NCBI GenBank assembly: GCA_947479645.1
Contig: CANKAJ010000019.1
Location: forward strand, 1-50,594
Length of the DNA stretch: 50,594 bases
Source: Betaproteobacteria bacterium
GTDB taxonomy: Bacteria > Pseudomonadota > Gammaproteobacteria > Burkholderiales > SG8-39
Direction: 5' to 3'
Shown here: positions 10,044 through 19,097 of the stretch, one piece after another
Numbering within the stretch: the first letter of the stretch is position 1
Layout of the letters: each line of letters opens with the position of its first letter
Notes under the pieces: model-generated
What the model was told of the DNA's origin: nothing
Database searches by the model: none
Seen by the model: only the letters and a program-made list of their open reading frames with translations
Made by a program: the position numbers and the translations under genes

Positions 10044-10448
10044 TTACCCCTGGAGCGCGGCCAGCATCAGCTTGAGCTGGCTGTTGAGAAAGGTCAGATT
10101 GGCGTCGTAATGCATGGCGTTCTCGGCGAAACGGTTACGCTCCACATCAAGATCCACGGTATTGCCATCGATGCTGGGTTGCTGCGCGCTGCGATACAGC
10201 ACGGCGGCCGGATCATCACGCATTGAGGTATCCAGATGCCTCTCATTGGTGGCCCGCAACGACACCGACACCTTGTGCCCGGCCGACACATCGCGCAACG
10301 CCGCAGCAAAATCAATATCACGCGCCTTGTAACCGGGAGTGTCTGCATTGGCGATATTGGATGCTAACAATTGTTGCCGAAATGCCCGAAGATTGAGGGC
10401 ATTCTGGTGAAACTGAAATAAATTGTTTAGCGGTTCAAGAGTGGCCAT
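10044..10448 (-). CDS. flgB: Flagellar basal-body rod protein FlgB
   Basis: FlgB is the most proximal rod protein and the first gene of the rod-hook operon. Starting at the ATG at 10448 gives 134 residues, the usual FlgB length, beginning [20 protein letters not shown] and then [24 protein letters not shown]. The frame remains open 15 codons upstream (to 10493), but that extension has no family similarity. The C-terminus [22 protein letters not shown] is typical. The promoter for flgBCDEFGHIJ must lie in the 432 bp gap shared with the divergent flgA. Confidence 0.95.
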   Translation of the reverse strand: MATLEPLNNLFQFHQNALNLRAFRQQLLASNIANADTPGYKARDIDFAAALRDVSAGHKVSVSLRATNERHLDTSMRDDPAAVLYRSAQQPSIDGNTVDLDVERNRFAENAMHYDANLTFLNSQLKLMLAALQG

Positions 10449-10880
10449 GTTGTGTACGTCCTGTTGGTTTCCTAATTGCATCAAGCATGCCATTCATGTT
10501 ATTCGCGACTGCCACGACGGACGTCCGGATTAACGCAGTAAAGCCATCCCAATTCGACGCATGACCTTACGTCGGGCGGCAATTTTTGCCGCTGGCGGCA
10601 GATCCGCGCGCTGGCTGTGGCGACATGCCATAGGACACACGGCGACTGGGCGCAACAACCCTCATCAGCTTTGCGCATGTGCAATTCGTTCCAGCACACT
10701 GGCCCATCCTGCAAAAGCGCGAATGCAGTGCGCGCAAATTCAGTACGAATTGCCGCTTAAATCCGCCGCTATTCGAAGCTCGGATAATCTTCAGTCAACC
10801 TATACTTTGAACATGTCAGCAGCATCTGTGTAACACCTGCATGCCACACCAATGGAAGCGCCACACCGGAGTCAACAACC
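10449..10880. promoter_or_regulatory. Divergent flgB / flgA intergenic regulatory region
   Basis: This 432 bp gap separates the start of flgB (minus) from that of flgA (plus) and must carry both promoters. In this system they are expected to be class II promoters dependent on FlhDC. I found no sigma-28 consensus here and could not pick out FlhDC boxes with confidence. A small palindrome GGACGTCC lies about 80 bp upstream of flgB. No convincing coding sequence was found. Confidence 0.5.
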
Positions 10881-11573
10881 ATGAAGATCCGCAATGCGAT
10901 CCTTACCCTGCTGCTAGTGGGCAGCAGCGGGCCATCCCAGGCTGCGCTTGATCGTGTGCAACTGGAGCAGATAAACCAGTCCGTGCAACAACTGGTTCGC
11001 ATTCAAACCGCCGGCCTCCCCGGCAAGGTCAGCGTCACGCTGGGAGATATCGATTCGCGTCTGAATCTGGCCGCCTGCCCCGCGCTGGAGGCGTTTACGT
11101 CGCCTGGCACCCGGCTGTGGGGAAATGCCAGCGTGGGCGTCCGCTGCAACGGCGCCCAACCATGGACCATTTACGTTGCCGTCTCGGTCAAAGTGCTCAG
11201 CAACGTGGTCATCGCAGCGCACGCACTGACCCAGGGGCGACTGCTTGAACCGGGTGATCTATCGATGCAGGAAGCCGATCTCAGCCAATTGCCCGCAGCA
11301 GTAATAACCGACCCGGCGCAAGCCCTCGGTCGTACCGTCACGTTCAGCGTTGCACCGGGACAACCGCTACGGCAGGATCTGCTGCGCTCGCCCCCGGTCA
11401 TCCAGCAGGGGCAGTCCGTCACCTTGCGCTCACAAGGTCAGGGATTCCGGGTCAGTGCCGAAGGCCGTGCCCTCAGCAATGCCGCCGAGGGCCAGATTGC
11501 GCAGGTCCGAACCCCGTCCGGACATACTGTCAGCGGAATTGCCCGCGTCGGCGCGATAGTCGATATACAATAA
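10881..11573 (+). CDS. flgA: Flagellar P-ring chaperone FlgA
   Basis: FlgA is a periplasmic chaperone that assists FlgI assembly into the P ring. The 230-residue protein has a Sec signal peptide (MKIRNAILTLLLVGSSGPSQA). After it come the LNLAACPALEAF segment and a C-terminal SAF domain (LEPGDLSMQEADLSQLPAAV, then GRTVTFSVAPGQPLRQDLLR and GIARVGAIVDIQ). Family length is about 220-240. It is divergent from flgB and 126 bp upstream of flgM; flgM has its own sigma-28 promoter, so flgMN is probably read both from flgA and from that late promoter. Confidence 0.95.
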   Translation: MKIRNAILTLLLVGSSGPSQAALDRVQLEQINQSVQQLVRIQTAGLPGKVSVTLGDIDSRLNLAACPALEAFTSPGTRLWGNASVGVRCNGAQPWTIYVAVSVKVLSNVVIAAHALTQGRLLEPGDLSMQEADLSQLPAAVITDPAQALGRTVTFSVAPGQPLRQDLLRSPPVIQQGQSVTLRSQGQGFRVSAEGRALSNAAEGQIAQVRTPSGHTVSGIARVGAIVDIQ

Positions 11574-11640
11574 TAATCAATCACTTGGACTCCGAAACGC
11601 AGACCCCAGAAGATAATTTGAAATTTCGCCCCATCCGGCC

Positions 11641-11667
11641 TAAAGTTTCCTCCCAGACTGCCGTAAC
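11641..11667 (+). promoter_or_regulatory. Sigma-28 (FliA) promoter upstream of flgM
   Basis: The site reads TAAAGTTT-N11-GCCGTAAC. The -35 element is a perfect match to the FliA consensus and the -10 matches GCCGATAA at 5 of 8 positions including the leading GCCG; the 11-base spacer is exact. It lies 33 bp before the flgM ATG. Autogenous FliA control of its own anti-sigma factor is the classical arrangement. Confidence 0.85.
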
Positions 11668-11699
11668 CCATACATAGAGAAGCAGACTAGGAATCCATC

Positions 11700-12005
11700 A
11701 TGAAAATCGAGAGCTCCACCAAAACGGTGACAAGCGGCTCTGTCAGCAGTGGCGCCGCCCGCACGGGCAAAGGGCCAAGCAGCCCACAGAGCTCCAGTGG
11801 GGGCGACGTTGTTCAATTGAGCCCGCTCTCCACTCAGTTGCAGGCTCTCGGAAGCAGCATCGCCGATACGCCTGGGGTAGATAGTGCACGCGTGGCGGAA
11901 ATAAGGCAGGCCATTGCGGAGGGTCGCTTCAAGGTCAATCCGGACGTGGTAGCTGACCATTTGCTTCAAACCGCCCGCGAACTGATTCAGTCGCGCAAAT
12001 CCTGA
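11700..12005 (+). CDS. flgM: Anti-sigma-28 factor FlgM
   Basis: FlgM binds FliA and blocks late flagellar genes until the hook is finished, when it is exported through the basal body. The 101 residues open MKIESSTKT, have a low-complexity Ser/Gly-rich first third, and end with the FliA-binding helices (SARVAEIRQAIAEGRFKVNP, then DVVADHLLQTARELI). A sigma-28 promoter precedes the gene. Its stop codon overlaps the flgN start by one base (TGATG), which implies translational coupling. Confidence 0.95.
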   Translation: MKIESSTKTVTSGSVSSGAARTGKGPSSPQSSSGGDVVQLSPLSTQLQALGSSIADTPGVDSARVAEIRQAIAEGRFKVNPDVVADHLLQTARELIQSRKS

Positions 12006-12514
12006 TGCCCGACACCGCGACCGTGAACCCAAGCCCGGCGACAAGCGCCGAGGATTTTGCCCAAGTTCTGCGTGCCGAACTGGATGCGCTGGGTTCATTC
12101 GTCAGCGTGCTGCAGGCCGAGCAGGAAATCCTGGTCCAAGGCGACGCCGATCGCCTTGCGGAGCTCATGCCCGACAAGTCCTACAAGATCGAACTGCTTA
12201 CATTTTTGGGCCAGCAGCGCAAACGCCATCTGACCTCCCAGGACCTCACCGACAGTGCCGACGGAATGCTGACCTGGCTGCGCCGTAATCCAGGATTTGC
12301 TGCCGCCGTGCGCAAAATCTGGAAGGACCTTTTATCCAAGGCCGAAACAGCCCGGCAGCTCAATGAAAGCAATGGCCTGTTGATCGAGACGGGACTGCAA
12401 CAAAATCACATGAAGCTGGCTGTATTGCGTAACGCCTCGGCCAGCGAAGGCGTCTATCGGGCAGACGGCCGATTCGGCCATCTGAATAATTCCAGGTCTT
12501 TCATCCAGGCCTGA
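12005..12514 (+). CDS. flgN: Flagellar export chaperone FlgN
   Basis: FlgN is the cytoplasmic chaperone for the hook-associated proteins FlgK and FlgL. The 169-residue, mostly helical protein has the FlgN-type region ELDALGSFVSVLQAEQEIL (about 22-40), a middle helix and the C-terminal ETARQLNESNGLLIETGLQQN helix followed by VLRNA. Identification rests on this pattern and on its position directly after flgM, the usual arrangement. The extreme C-terminus is not conserved. Confidence 0.93.
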   Translation: MPDTATVNPSPATSAEDFAQVLRAELDALGSFVSVLQAEQEILVQGDADRLAELMPDKSYKIELLTFLGQQRKRHLTSQDLTDSADGMLTWLRRNPGFAAAVRKIWKDLLSKAETARQLNESNGLLIETGLQQNHMKLAVLRNASASEGVYRADGRFGHLNNSRSFIQA

Positions 12515-12555
12515 TCCAGGCCTACTCTTCAGGCGGGATTGCCTGGCCCGGCAAT
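12508..12555. terminator. Tandem hairpins between convergent flgN and motD (possible terminators)
   Basis: Two stem-loops lie in the 64 bp convergent gap. One is GGCCTG-ATC-CAGGCC at 12508-12522, overlapping the flgN stop; the other is ATTGCC-TGGCCC-GGCAAT at 12538-12555. Neither is followed by a clear T-run on either strand, so simple intrinsic termination is uncertain. The location between converging operons supports a transcription-ending role. Confidence 0.35.
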
Positions 12556-12578
12556 ACAACACCCGCTGACGGCTGCCG

Positions 12579-13349
12579 CTATTTCGCTGGCCCCGGATTG
12601 GTCAATGGAATCTCGACCACCTTGCCGGGGGTCTCCGCCAGGATCGTTATCGTGACGCGACGATTACGCGCACGCCCTTCCGGCGTATCGTTGGCGGCCA
12701 CGGATCGGTTCGGACCATAACCGATAACGCTCAGACGTTGCTCAGCAACCCCGTTATCGATCAACAGCCTCACCACACTGCTGGCGCGCGCCGCCGACAA
12801 TTCCCAATTGGAAGGAAACTGGGCAGTGCTGATCGGTGCGTCGTCGGTGTACCCCTCAACCTGAATTCCCTGGGTAGTCCCGGCAAGGACCTTGGCCACT
12901 TCCTGCAATGCCCGACCCGAATCGACGCGCAGCAGCGCCTGCCCGGAATCGAAAAGCACGCTCGCATTGATTTCGACAGAGATGCCGCGATTGCTTTGAG
13001 TGACCCTGACCTGGCCTTCGCGAACCAGCGCGCCCAATGCCTTGAATAGATCCTGCGCCATGCCGCGCATCTGTTCGCGTTGCGGCTCGACCGGCCTGGC
13101 CGGCCTTCGCAACGGAATGGCCTCGGGAATCGGCTGCGTCGTCGCCGGCGGCAGCGTAACCACTTTGGCACCAAATGCACTGCCCAGGGAATCACTCAAT
13201 ACCCGGTACTTGCCCTCACTCACCGAGGACAATGCATACATCACGACGAAGAATGCAAACAGCAGCGTGATGAAATCCGCATAGGAAACCAGCCATCGCT
13301 CGTGACTGTCCGACTGCCTCTGATCAAGATATTTTCGTCTGCGCCGCAT
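12579..13349 (-). CDS. motD: Flagellar motor stator protein MotD (MotB-type, OmpA domain)
   Basis: This is the peptidoglycan-anchored half of a second, MotB-like stator. From the ATG at 13349 it is 256 residues. It has a short basic N-terminus, one membrane helix with the proton-carrying aspartate (SYADFITLLFAFFVVMYALS, Asp25) and an OmpA-like domain (about 130-245; VEGYTDDAPISTAQFPSNWE, SAARASSVVRLLID, VIGYGPNRSVAANDTPEGRA). The frame is open up to 13409, which would overlap motC, but the shorter start matches MotB/MotD architecture. It is 35 bp downstream of motC; together they supplement the MotAB pair encoded at 23.6-25.5 kb. Confidence 0.9.
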   Translation of the reverse strand: MRRRRKYLDQRQSDSHERWLVSYADFITLLFAFFVVMYALSSVSEGKYRVLSDSLGSAFGAKVVTLPPATTQPIPEAIPLRRPARPVEPQREQMRGMAQDLFKALGALVREGQVRVTQSNRGISVEINASVLFDSGQALLRVDSGRALQEVAKVLAGTTQGIQVEGYTDDAPISTAQFPSNWELSAARASSVVRLLIDNGVAEQRLSVIGYGPNRSVAANDTPEGRARNRRVTITILAETPGKVVEIPLTNPGPAK

Positions 13350-13384
13350 GACCGGTACGGTTCCTGTAGATGCCGGGCGGTCGT

Positions 13385-14152
13385 TCAGACATGACCGGCG
13401 ACAGACCACTGCTCGGTGACATATCCAAGCAGGCGATTTTCGATCATGCGCGGGCTCTCGCCACTCGCGATTGAAACCAACCCGTCAACCAGAATCTCGC
13501 GCACCAGGACTTGTTGCGCAATCAGAACCTTCAGCTTGTTTGCCACTGGCAGGAACACCAGGTTGGCAAGGCCCACGCCATAGATGGTCGCAACAAACGC
13601 GACGGCAATGCCACTGCCCAACTTGGCCGGGTCCGACAGGTTCTCCATGACATGGATCAGTCCCAGCACCGCCCCGAGAATGCCAATGGTAGGCGAGTAT
13701 CCACCCGCGGCTTCCCAGATGCGCGCAGCCTGCCGGTGGTATTCCTCGAAACTGATGACTTCCACCTCCATCGCTTCGCGCAATTTCTCCGGATCGGCGC
13801 CATCGACCAGCATCTGGAGTCCCTTGCGCGCAAACGGGTCGGTAGCCAGGTCCGCCTGCTGTTCAAGCGACAGCAGGCCCTCCTTGCGCGCTGAATGGCT
13901 CCAGCGCAATATGGCGGCGATCATGTCACGTGGCGCGAACTCCGGGGGCAGCACGATCCACTTTGCCATCCTTACTCCCCGTGCAAATACGCGGGAAGGG
14001 CTCTGCACTATTACCGCGCCTGCGGTCCCTCCCAAAACAATGACCAAGGCTGCGCTCTGCAGCAGAGAGCCGACATAGCCTCCCTCCAGGAGTTGCCCGC
14101 CGATGATACCGGCCAGCGCAACAGCAATACCGATGAGGCTGCTGTAATCCAC
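13385..14152 (-). CDS. motC: Flagellar motor stator protein MotC (MotA-type)
   Basis: MotC is a MotA/PomA-family membrane ion-channel subunit. The 255 residues have two N-terminal helices (SLIGIAVALAGIIGGQLLEG, AALVIVLGGTAGAVI) and a cytoplasmic loop with SARKEGLLSLEQQAD. The two conserved C-terminal helices are GYSPTIGILGAVLGLIHVM and GIAVAFVATIYGVGLANLVF. It lies immediately downstream of fliA (3 bp gap) and upstream of motD, the same fliA-motC-motD order known from Pseudomonas-type motility loci. Confidence 0.92.
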   Translation of the reverse strand: MDYSSLIGIAVALAGIIGGQLLEGGYVGSLLQSAALVIVLGGTAGAVIVQSPSRVFARGVRMAKWIVLPPEFAPRDMIAAILRWSHSARKEGLLSLEQQADLATDPFARKGLQMLVDGADPEKLREAMEVEVISFEEYHRQAARIWEAAGGYSPTIGILGAVLGLIHVMENLSDPAKLGSGIAVAFVATIYGVGLANLVFLPVANKLKVLIAQQVLVREILVDGLVSIASGESPRMIENRLLGYVTEQWSVAGHV

Positions 14153-14155
14153 AAT

Positions 14156-14866
14156 TCAGATATTCCTGATCTGGCTGCGCAGGCGCGCAATGGCCTGACT
14201 ATGCAACTGGCAGATGCGCGACTCACTGACGCCCAAGGTTTCTCCTATTTCCCTGAAATTGAGTTCTTCCTCGTAATACAGACCCATGACCACCTTCTCC
14301 CTCTCAGGCAACCGCTCGATACCCTGCACCAGTCGCTCGCGCAACTTGCGATTCAGCAGATCATCGAGCGGATCGGTTGAGCTGGCCACATCGTGGCGAT
14401 CAAGATAGTCCTCTCCATCCGCATGATTGAAGTCCTCGAATGAAATCAGCTGATAGCCACGCGCCTCTTGCAACATTTTCTGATAACTGCCAAGCGAGAG
14501 CCCCAGTTCGGCGGCCAATTCGTGCTCGGCAGGTGCGCGCCCCAGAATTTGTTCAAGCTTGCTGATTGCCGATTCGATCCGGCGCAGATCGCGCCGCAAG
14601 CTGCGCGGCAACCAGTCAGCCTGGCGCAACCCATCGAGGATAGCTCCGCGAATGCGCTGCGCTGCGTACGTCTCAAACTGGGCACCATGTGATTCATCAT
14701 AACGGTTCACCGCATCGAGTAGTCCCAGCATGCCCGTTTGCAGGATGTCATCGATCTCGACGCTCGCGGGCAGTTTCGCCATCATGTGATGGGCGATGCG
14801 CTTCACCAACGACGCATATTGGGTCAGATATTGCTGAACGTCACGGCCTCCCGTCGCAGTGTACAT
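14156..14866 (-). CDS. fliA: RNA polymerase sigma factor for flagellar operons FliA (sigma-28)
   Basis: FliA directs RNA polymerase to late flagellar promoters; candidate targets in this window are upstream of flgM, flgK and the c-di-GMP regulator at 26.7-28.5 kb. The 236-residue protein has sigma region 2 (LVKRIAHHMMAKLPASVEID, DILQTGMLGLLDAVNRYD, FETYAAQRIRGAILDGLRQ) and region 3. Region 4 is LPEREKVVMGLYYEEELNFR with GVSESRICQLHSQA as recognition helix. I start it at the ATG at 14866, which has AGGAC upstream and lies 7 bp past the flhG stop. A frame extension to 14896 would overlap flhG. Confidence 0.95.
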   Translation of the reverse strand: MYTATGGRDVQQYLTQYASLVKRIAHHMMAKLPASVEIDDILQTGMLGLLDAVNRYDESHGAQFETYAAQRIRGAILDGLRQADWLPRSLRRDLRRIESAISKLEQILGRAPAEHELAAELGLSLGSYQKMLQEARGYQLISFEDFNHADGEDYLDRHDVASSTDPLDDLLNRKLRERLVQGIERLPEREKVVMGLYYEEELNFREIGETLGVSESRICQLHSQAIARLRSQIRNI

Positions 14867-14873
14867 ACTGGTC

Positions 14874-15764
14874 CTAATGGCTCGTTGTGGCTGCATTGGC
14901 GGGAATGCAACCGGAGTGGATAAGGCGGCGCATGAAATCGTCGAAACCGCTGCTCACTTCATCGCCTTGCGGCCAGCTCGTCATCGCTTCTGCCAGACGG
15001 CGAAAACTCTTTGCCGCCACCGCGTCCGGAAACGCCGCCACAACCGGCAGACGAAGCAATGCGGCATGCTGCAGCTTGTCGTCGGGTGGAATGTGGCCCA
15101 TGAAATCCACCGAGACCTTCAAATAGCGTCGGGCCACACTCGCCATGTTTCCGAAAATGGTGCGCGCCTCTGCTTCGCTGGCCATATCGCTGACCAGCAG
15201 GTGAAAATCACGACGGGCACACTCGCCGCTCAGGCGCTTGATCAGTGCGTAGGCCGCTGTTATCGCTGCGGCACCGCCGCCGGCCAGCACAATGACCTCC
15301 TGCGCAGCCAGCCCAGGCCACAATAGCGTGCTCGCTCCGCCCTGGGCCGCATCGACCAACAGTGTGTCGACCGGGATACTGAGGCGGCTGCAACGATCCA
15401 CCAGTTGCTGGCGTTCGGCGGCGGCCAGTTGCGAAAGCGAGCGTGCGCCGCGCGCCAGCGGCAAAATCACCAGACCGGCCGGCCCCCGCACAATCACCTC
15501 GTCCAGATTGCGCTTCCTCGTCATGACGTCGTCAAGGTCAAAACGCGCCTCCAGACCAAGCGCAGCGGTCACACCCTGCCCTGCCGGATTCTCGTCAAGG
15601 ATCAGAACATCACGGCCTATCTCGGAGAGCGCTCCGGCAAGATTGATGATCGCCCGGGTTTTGCCGCTACCGCCATTTCCCGAACTGATGGTGACCACAC
15701 GCAATGAATTGCGGTCCAGCAGCCGGCGCAGGCCTTCAGCCTGGTCATGTTGAAATCTAGGCAA
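14874..15764 (-). CDS. flhG: Flagellar number regulator FlhG (MinD-like ATPase, FleN/YlxH family)
   Basis: FlhG is a ParA/MinD-type ATPase that works with FlhF to set flagellum number and placement. The deviant Walker A GGSGKT lies in ISSGNGGSGKTRAIINLAGA. LILDENPAGQGVTAALGL follows, and the amphipathic tail is toward the C-terminus. The opening PRFQHDQAEGLRRLL is the FliM/N-like activation region. For the start I prefer the TTG at 15764, with GGAGG six bases upstream, giving 296 residues; an ATG at 15779 and a TTG at 15800 are in frame but lack ribosome-binding sites. The gene overlaps the flhF 3' end by 8 bases with this start. Confidence 0.9.
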   Translation of the reverse strand: MPRFQHDQAEGLRRLLDRNSLRVVTISSGNGGSGKTRAIINLAGALSEIGRDVLILDENPAGQGVTAALGLEARFDLDDVMTRKRNLDEVIVRGPAGLVILPLARGARSLSQLAAAERQQLVDRCSRLSIPVDTLLVDAAQGGASTLLWPGLAAQEVIVLAGGGAAAITAAYALIKRLSGECARRDFHLLVSDMASEAEARTIFGNMASVARRYLKVSVDFMGHIPPDDKLQHAALLRLPVVAAFPDAVAAKSFRRLAEAMTSWPQGDEVSSGFDDFMRRLIHSGCIPANAATTSH

Positions 15765-17022
15765 GACGAACCTCCGCATTGGCAGCCGAACCGGTGGCAA
15801 GCATCAGCTGGCATTCCGCCGCAGCCAGGTGATGCGCAGAAGTGGCTGAAACCGTCCGTAACGCCCGGCTCAGGAGATACTCCTTGTTCGGCAAATGCAA
15901 ATCCTCAGGTACGCGCTGACCATTCGTGACGTATTGCAGGGTCAACTGGTGGCGAATCGCCACATCGAGCGCAGTTGCGACTCCGGCGGCTTCATCCGTC
16001 TTGGTAATGATGCATCCGTGCAATCCATTGCCGCGATAGACCCTCACCACGTCATCGAGCGTCTGGCCATTTCCGGTGGCATTGAGCAAGAGCAGTTGCT
16101 GCACCTTGGTCCCTGACCCGGACAACAGGGCGAGTTGCTCTGCCACCATCTGGTCACGCTGGCTCATTCCCACCGTATCAATCAGCACCAGATGCTTGCC
16201 GCGCAGATCCTCAAGCACGAATTGCAGGTCCGGGGCGTCCTTGATGGCATGCACGCGAACACCCAGCAGCTTGCCATAGATGCGCAACTGCTCGTGAGCG
16301 CCAATACGATAGCTGTCTGTCGTGAGCAGCGCCAGTCGCTCGGCGCCGTAGCGCACCACGCAGCGAGCGGCGATCTTTGCGACTGTGGTTGTCTTGCCGA
16401 CCCCGGTTGGCCCCACCAGGGCATAGACGCCGCCGCGCTCCACAATTTCGTCTGCCTGTGCCACCGTGCGCAGATTGCGATCAAGCACCGCGTTGACCCA
16501 TTTCAATTTCTGCGCCAGTGCAAGCCCGGACGGCATCTTGGCGAGAAACTCCCGCGCCAGCGCCGGACTGAAGCCGACACGCAACAAATCACTCAGCACT
16601 TTGGCCTTGTCTGGATCACGCTGTTGGGCCGTATCCCATGCTCTGAAGACCAGTTGCTCCTCAATGATTCCGCGCATCGACTTGATCTCGTTGGCAAGAC
16701 TGCGGGCAACAGGGTCATCTGCCGCGACCACCGCCTCACTGGTTTGCCCCACCTGGACATTGCCTGTAACGGGAGCTGAATTATCCTGCCGCTCTCGCGA
16801 CTGCGCTTGTGGCTGAATTTGTGGCTGTACTGGCGCCTGGGCTTGCGTCCGGACTTGTGCCGATGCGGTAAGCGACGGCAGCGCATCCTTGTCCACGGCC
16901 AATATCTCCACGCCGCCTTCCACCGGGCGGTTGGACAATATGAGCGCATCCGGGCCAAGCGCATTCCTGACCTGATAGAGAGCCTGGCGCGAAGTGCTGC
17001 CGAAAAATCTCCTGACGTTCAT
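15757..17022 (-). CDS. flhF: Flagellar biosynthesis GTPase FlhF
   Basis: FlhF is an SRP-type GTPase that marks the site of flagellum assembly, usually the cell pole. The 421 residues comprise a basic N-terminal B domain with a Gln/Pro-rich stretch (about 55-85), the N domain, and the G domain. The G domain has P-loop GPTGVGKT (204-211), LLTTDSYRIGAHEQLRIYG and LIDTVGMSQRD. A TKTDEAAGVATALD specificity region follows. The start overlaps the flhA stop by 4 bases, so flhA-flhF-flhG form one translationally coupled unit. Confidence 0.96.
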   Translation of the reverse strand: MNVRRFFGSTSRQALYQVRNALGPDALILSNRPVEGGVEILAVDKDALPSLTASAQVRTQAQAPVQPQIQPQAQSRERQDNSAPVTGNVQVGQTSEAVVAADDPVARSLANEIKSMRGIIEEQLVFRAWDTAQQRDPDKAKVLSDLLRVGFSPALAREFLAKMPSGLALAQKLKWVNAVLDRNLRTVAQADEIVERGGVYALVGPTGVGKTTTVAKIAARCVVRYGAERLALLTTDSYRIGAHEQLRIYGKLLGVRVHAIKDAPDLQFVLEDLRGKHLVLIDTVGMSQRDQMVAEQLALLSGSGTKVQQLLLLNATGNGQTLDDVVRVYRGNGLHGCIITKTDEAAGVATALDVAIRHQLTLQYVTNGQRVPEDLHLPNKEYLLSRALRTVSATSAHHLAAAECQLMLATGSAANAEVRLA

Positions 17023-19097
17023 GCTTTACCCCCAAGCAATGCGGTAACTTTGATGGTGCTGGTATCCGGAACTTCACTGTGCGCAATCACCTTGATCTGG
17101 GAAACGGCACGGCGAAGGAAGCGGGCAAGCAATACCCGCAATTCTGCCGGCACCAGCAGCACCGACGGCAAACCCAGCCGCTCCTGCTGTTGCACGGCGG
17201 CACTGGCCTCGCGAAGCAGCGTATCAACCAACCCCGGCTCTATCCCCGAAGCATCGCCTGACTTGGCTTGCACGGCTTGCAACAGAATCCGCTCAAGTCC
17301 CGGCTCGAGGGCCATCACCTGCAACTCGTTTGTCGCCGGAAATAGTTGCTGCACAATGGCACGACCAAGCGCAACCCGCACCAATGCCGTCAGTTCACCG
17401 GCGTCCTGAACTCTTGCGCCGTGTTCGGCGAGGACCTCGATTATGGTGCGCATGTCGCGAATGTGAACATTCTCTTCCAGCAGACGTTGCAGCACCTTCT
17501 GCACGGTTGCGAGCGGCAACACTTTGGGAACAAGTTCCTCGATCAGTTTTGGTGTTTCGCGACCGATATGATCCAGCAGTTGTTGCGTCTCCTGCCTGCC
17601 CAGCAGTTCGGAGGCATGACTTTGCATCACGTGATTGATATGTGTGGCGATCACGGTTCCTGCATCAACGACGGTATAGCCAAACGTTTGTGCCTGTTCA
17701 CGCATGTCCTGCTCCACCCAGACCGCCGGCAGGCCGAACGCAGGATCCCGGGTCACCGTACCTGGCAATGCGTTGTTCACGTGTCCCGGATTGATGGCGA
17801 GGTGCATCCCCGCGAACGCCTCGCCTCGGCCAATCTGAACGCCCTTGAGGGTAATCACGTAGGCATTCGGGCGCAGTTCGAGGTTGTCGCGAATATGTAC
17901 GGCCGGCGCAAGAAAGCCGATATCCGATGCGAATTTCTTGCGCAGTCCCTTGATGCGCTTGAGCAAGTCCCCATCCTGCGCCTTGTCAACGAGGGGAATA
18001 AGTCGGTAACCCACTTCCAGCCCGAGCGTATCAACGGCAACAACGTCGTCCCAGGTTGCCTCTGTAGAAGCACTCACCACCGGTTGCTGCGGGGTCGGCG
18101 CTTCAACTACCACCGGGCGTTTTGTCAGCTTGTAGCCACCAAACGCCAGCAGCGAGGCCAGCAGCAGGAACGCAAAATTGGGCATGCCGGGAATCAACCC
18201 CATGATGCCCAGGATGGCCGCCGTGATCATCAGGACTTGAGATTTGTTGAACAGTTGCCCGACCAGTTGTTCGCCAATGTTTTGATCGCTTCCCACGCGG
18301 CTCACGACGATACCCGCCGCTGTCGAAATGACCAGCGCCGGAATCTGCGCCACCAAACCGTCACCAATGGTGAGCAGGGTGTAAAACTTGGCGGCAGTGG
18401 CGATATCCAGATCGTGCTGCAGCATGCCGACGACCAGACCACCAATGATATTGACCATCAGAATGATAATTCCGGCCACGGCATCACCGCGCACAAACTT
18501 GCTCGCTCCATCCATGGCACCGTAAAACTCGGCCTCCTGCGATATCTCGGAGCGTCTGCGGCGTGCATCGGCCTCGCCGATCAGGCCGGCATTGAGATCG
18601 GCGTCAATTGCCATCTGCTTGCCCGGCATGGCATCCAGAGTGAAGCGTGCGCCTACCTCTGCAATGCGCCCGGCGCCTTTGGTGATCACCACGAAATTGA
18701 TTACCACCAGAATGAAGAAGACCACCAGACCGACGGCGTAATTGCCGCCGACCAGGAACTGCCCGAACGCCTCGATCACCTTGCCGGCGGCATCCGGTCC
18801 GGTATGACCATGGAGAAGTACGACGCGGGTGGAGGCAACGTTCAACGACAGGCGAAGCAGTGTCGTCATCAGAAGGACGGTTGGAAACACGGCGAAATCC
18901 AGCGGCTTTAGCGTGTACAGACTCACCAGCAGGACAATGATGGACAGCGCGATGTTGAACGTGAACAGCAGATCAAGCAGGAATGGCGGCACAGGCAGAA
19001 TCATCATCGTCAGGATCATGATGATGAGCATGGGCACTGCCATTGCCCGCAGACCGGCATTTCCCAATAGCAGACGCAGATTGAAGGTATCGTTCAT
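17019..19097 (-). CDS. flhA: Flagellar type III export gate protein FlhA
   Basis: FlhA is the main export gate component; its cytoplasmic ring docks substrate-chaperone complexes. The 692-residue protein has about eight N-terminal membrane helices and the FHIPEP signature region (VVITKGAGRIAEVGARFTLD, AMPGKQMAIDADLNAGLIGE). The large cytoplasmic domain runs from about residue 350 to the end (VDTLGLEVGYRLIPLVDK onward). Size is normal. It overlaps flhB upstream and flhF downstream by 4 bases each (ATGA-type junctions). Confidence 0.97.
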   Translation of the reverse strand: MNDTFNLRLLLGNAGLRAMAVPMLIIMILTMMILPVPPFLLDLLFTFNIALSIIVLLVSLYTLKPLDFAVFPTVLLMTTLLRLSLNVASTRVVLLHGHTGPDAAGKVIEAFGQFLVGGNYAVGLVVFFILVVINFVVITKGAGRIAEVGARFTLDAMPGKQMAIDADLNAGLIGEADARRRRSEISQEAEFYGAMDGASKFVRGDAVAGIIILMVNIIGGLVVGMLQHDLDIATAAKFYTLLTIGDGLVAQIPALVISTAAGIVVSRVGSDQNIGEQLVGQLFNKSQVLMITAAILGIMGLIPGMPNFAFLLLASLLAFGGYKLTKRPVVVEAPTPQQPVVSASTEATWDDVVAVDTLGLEVGYRLIPLVDKAQDGDLLKRIKGLRKKFASDIGFLAPAVHIRDNLELRPNAYVITLKGVQIGRGEAFAGMHLAINPGHVNNALPGTVTRDPAFGLPAVWVEQDMREQAQTFGYTVVDAGTVIATHINHVMQSHASELLGRQETQQLLDHIGRETPKLIEELVPKVLPLATVQKVLQRLLEENVHIRDMRTIIEVLAEHGARVQDAGELTALVRVALGRAIVQQLFPATNELQVMALEPGLERILLQAVQAKSGDASGIEPGLVDTLLREASAAVQQQERLGLPSVLLVPAELRVLLARFLRRAVSQIKVIAHSEVPDTSTIKVTALLGGKA

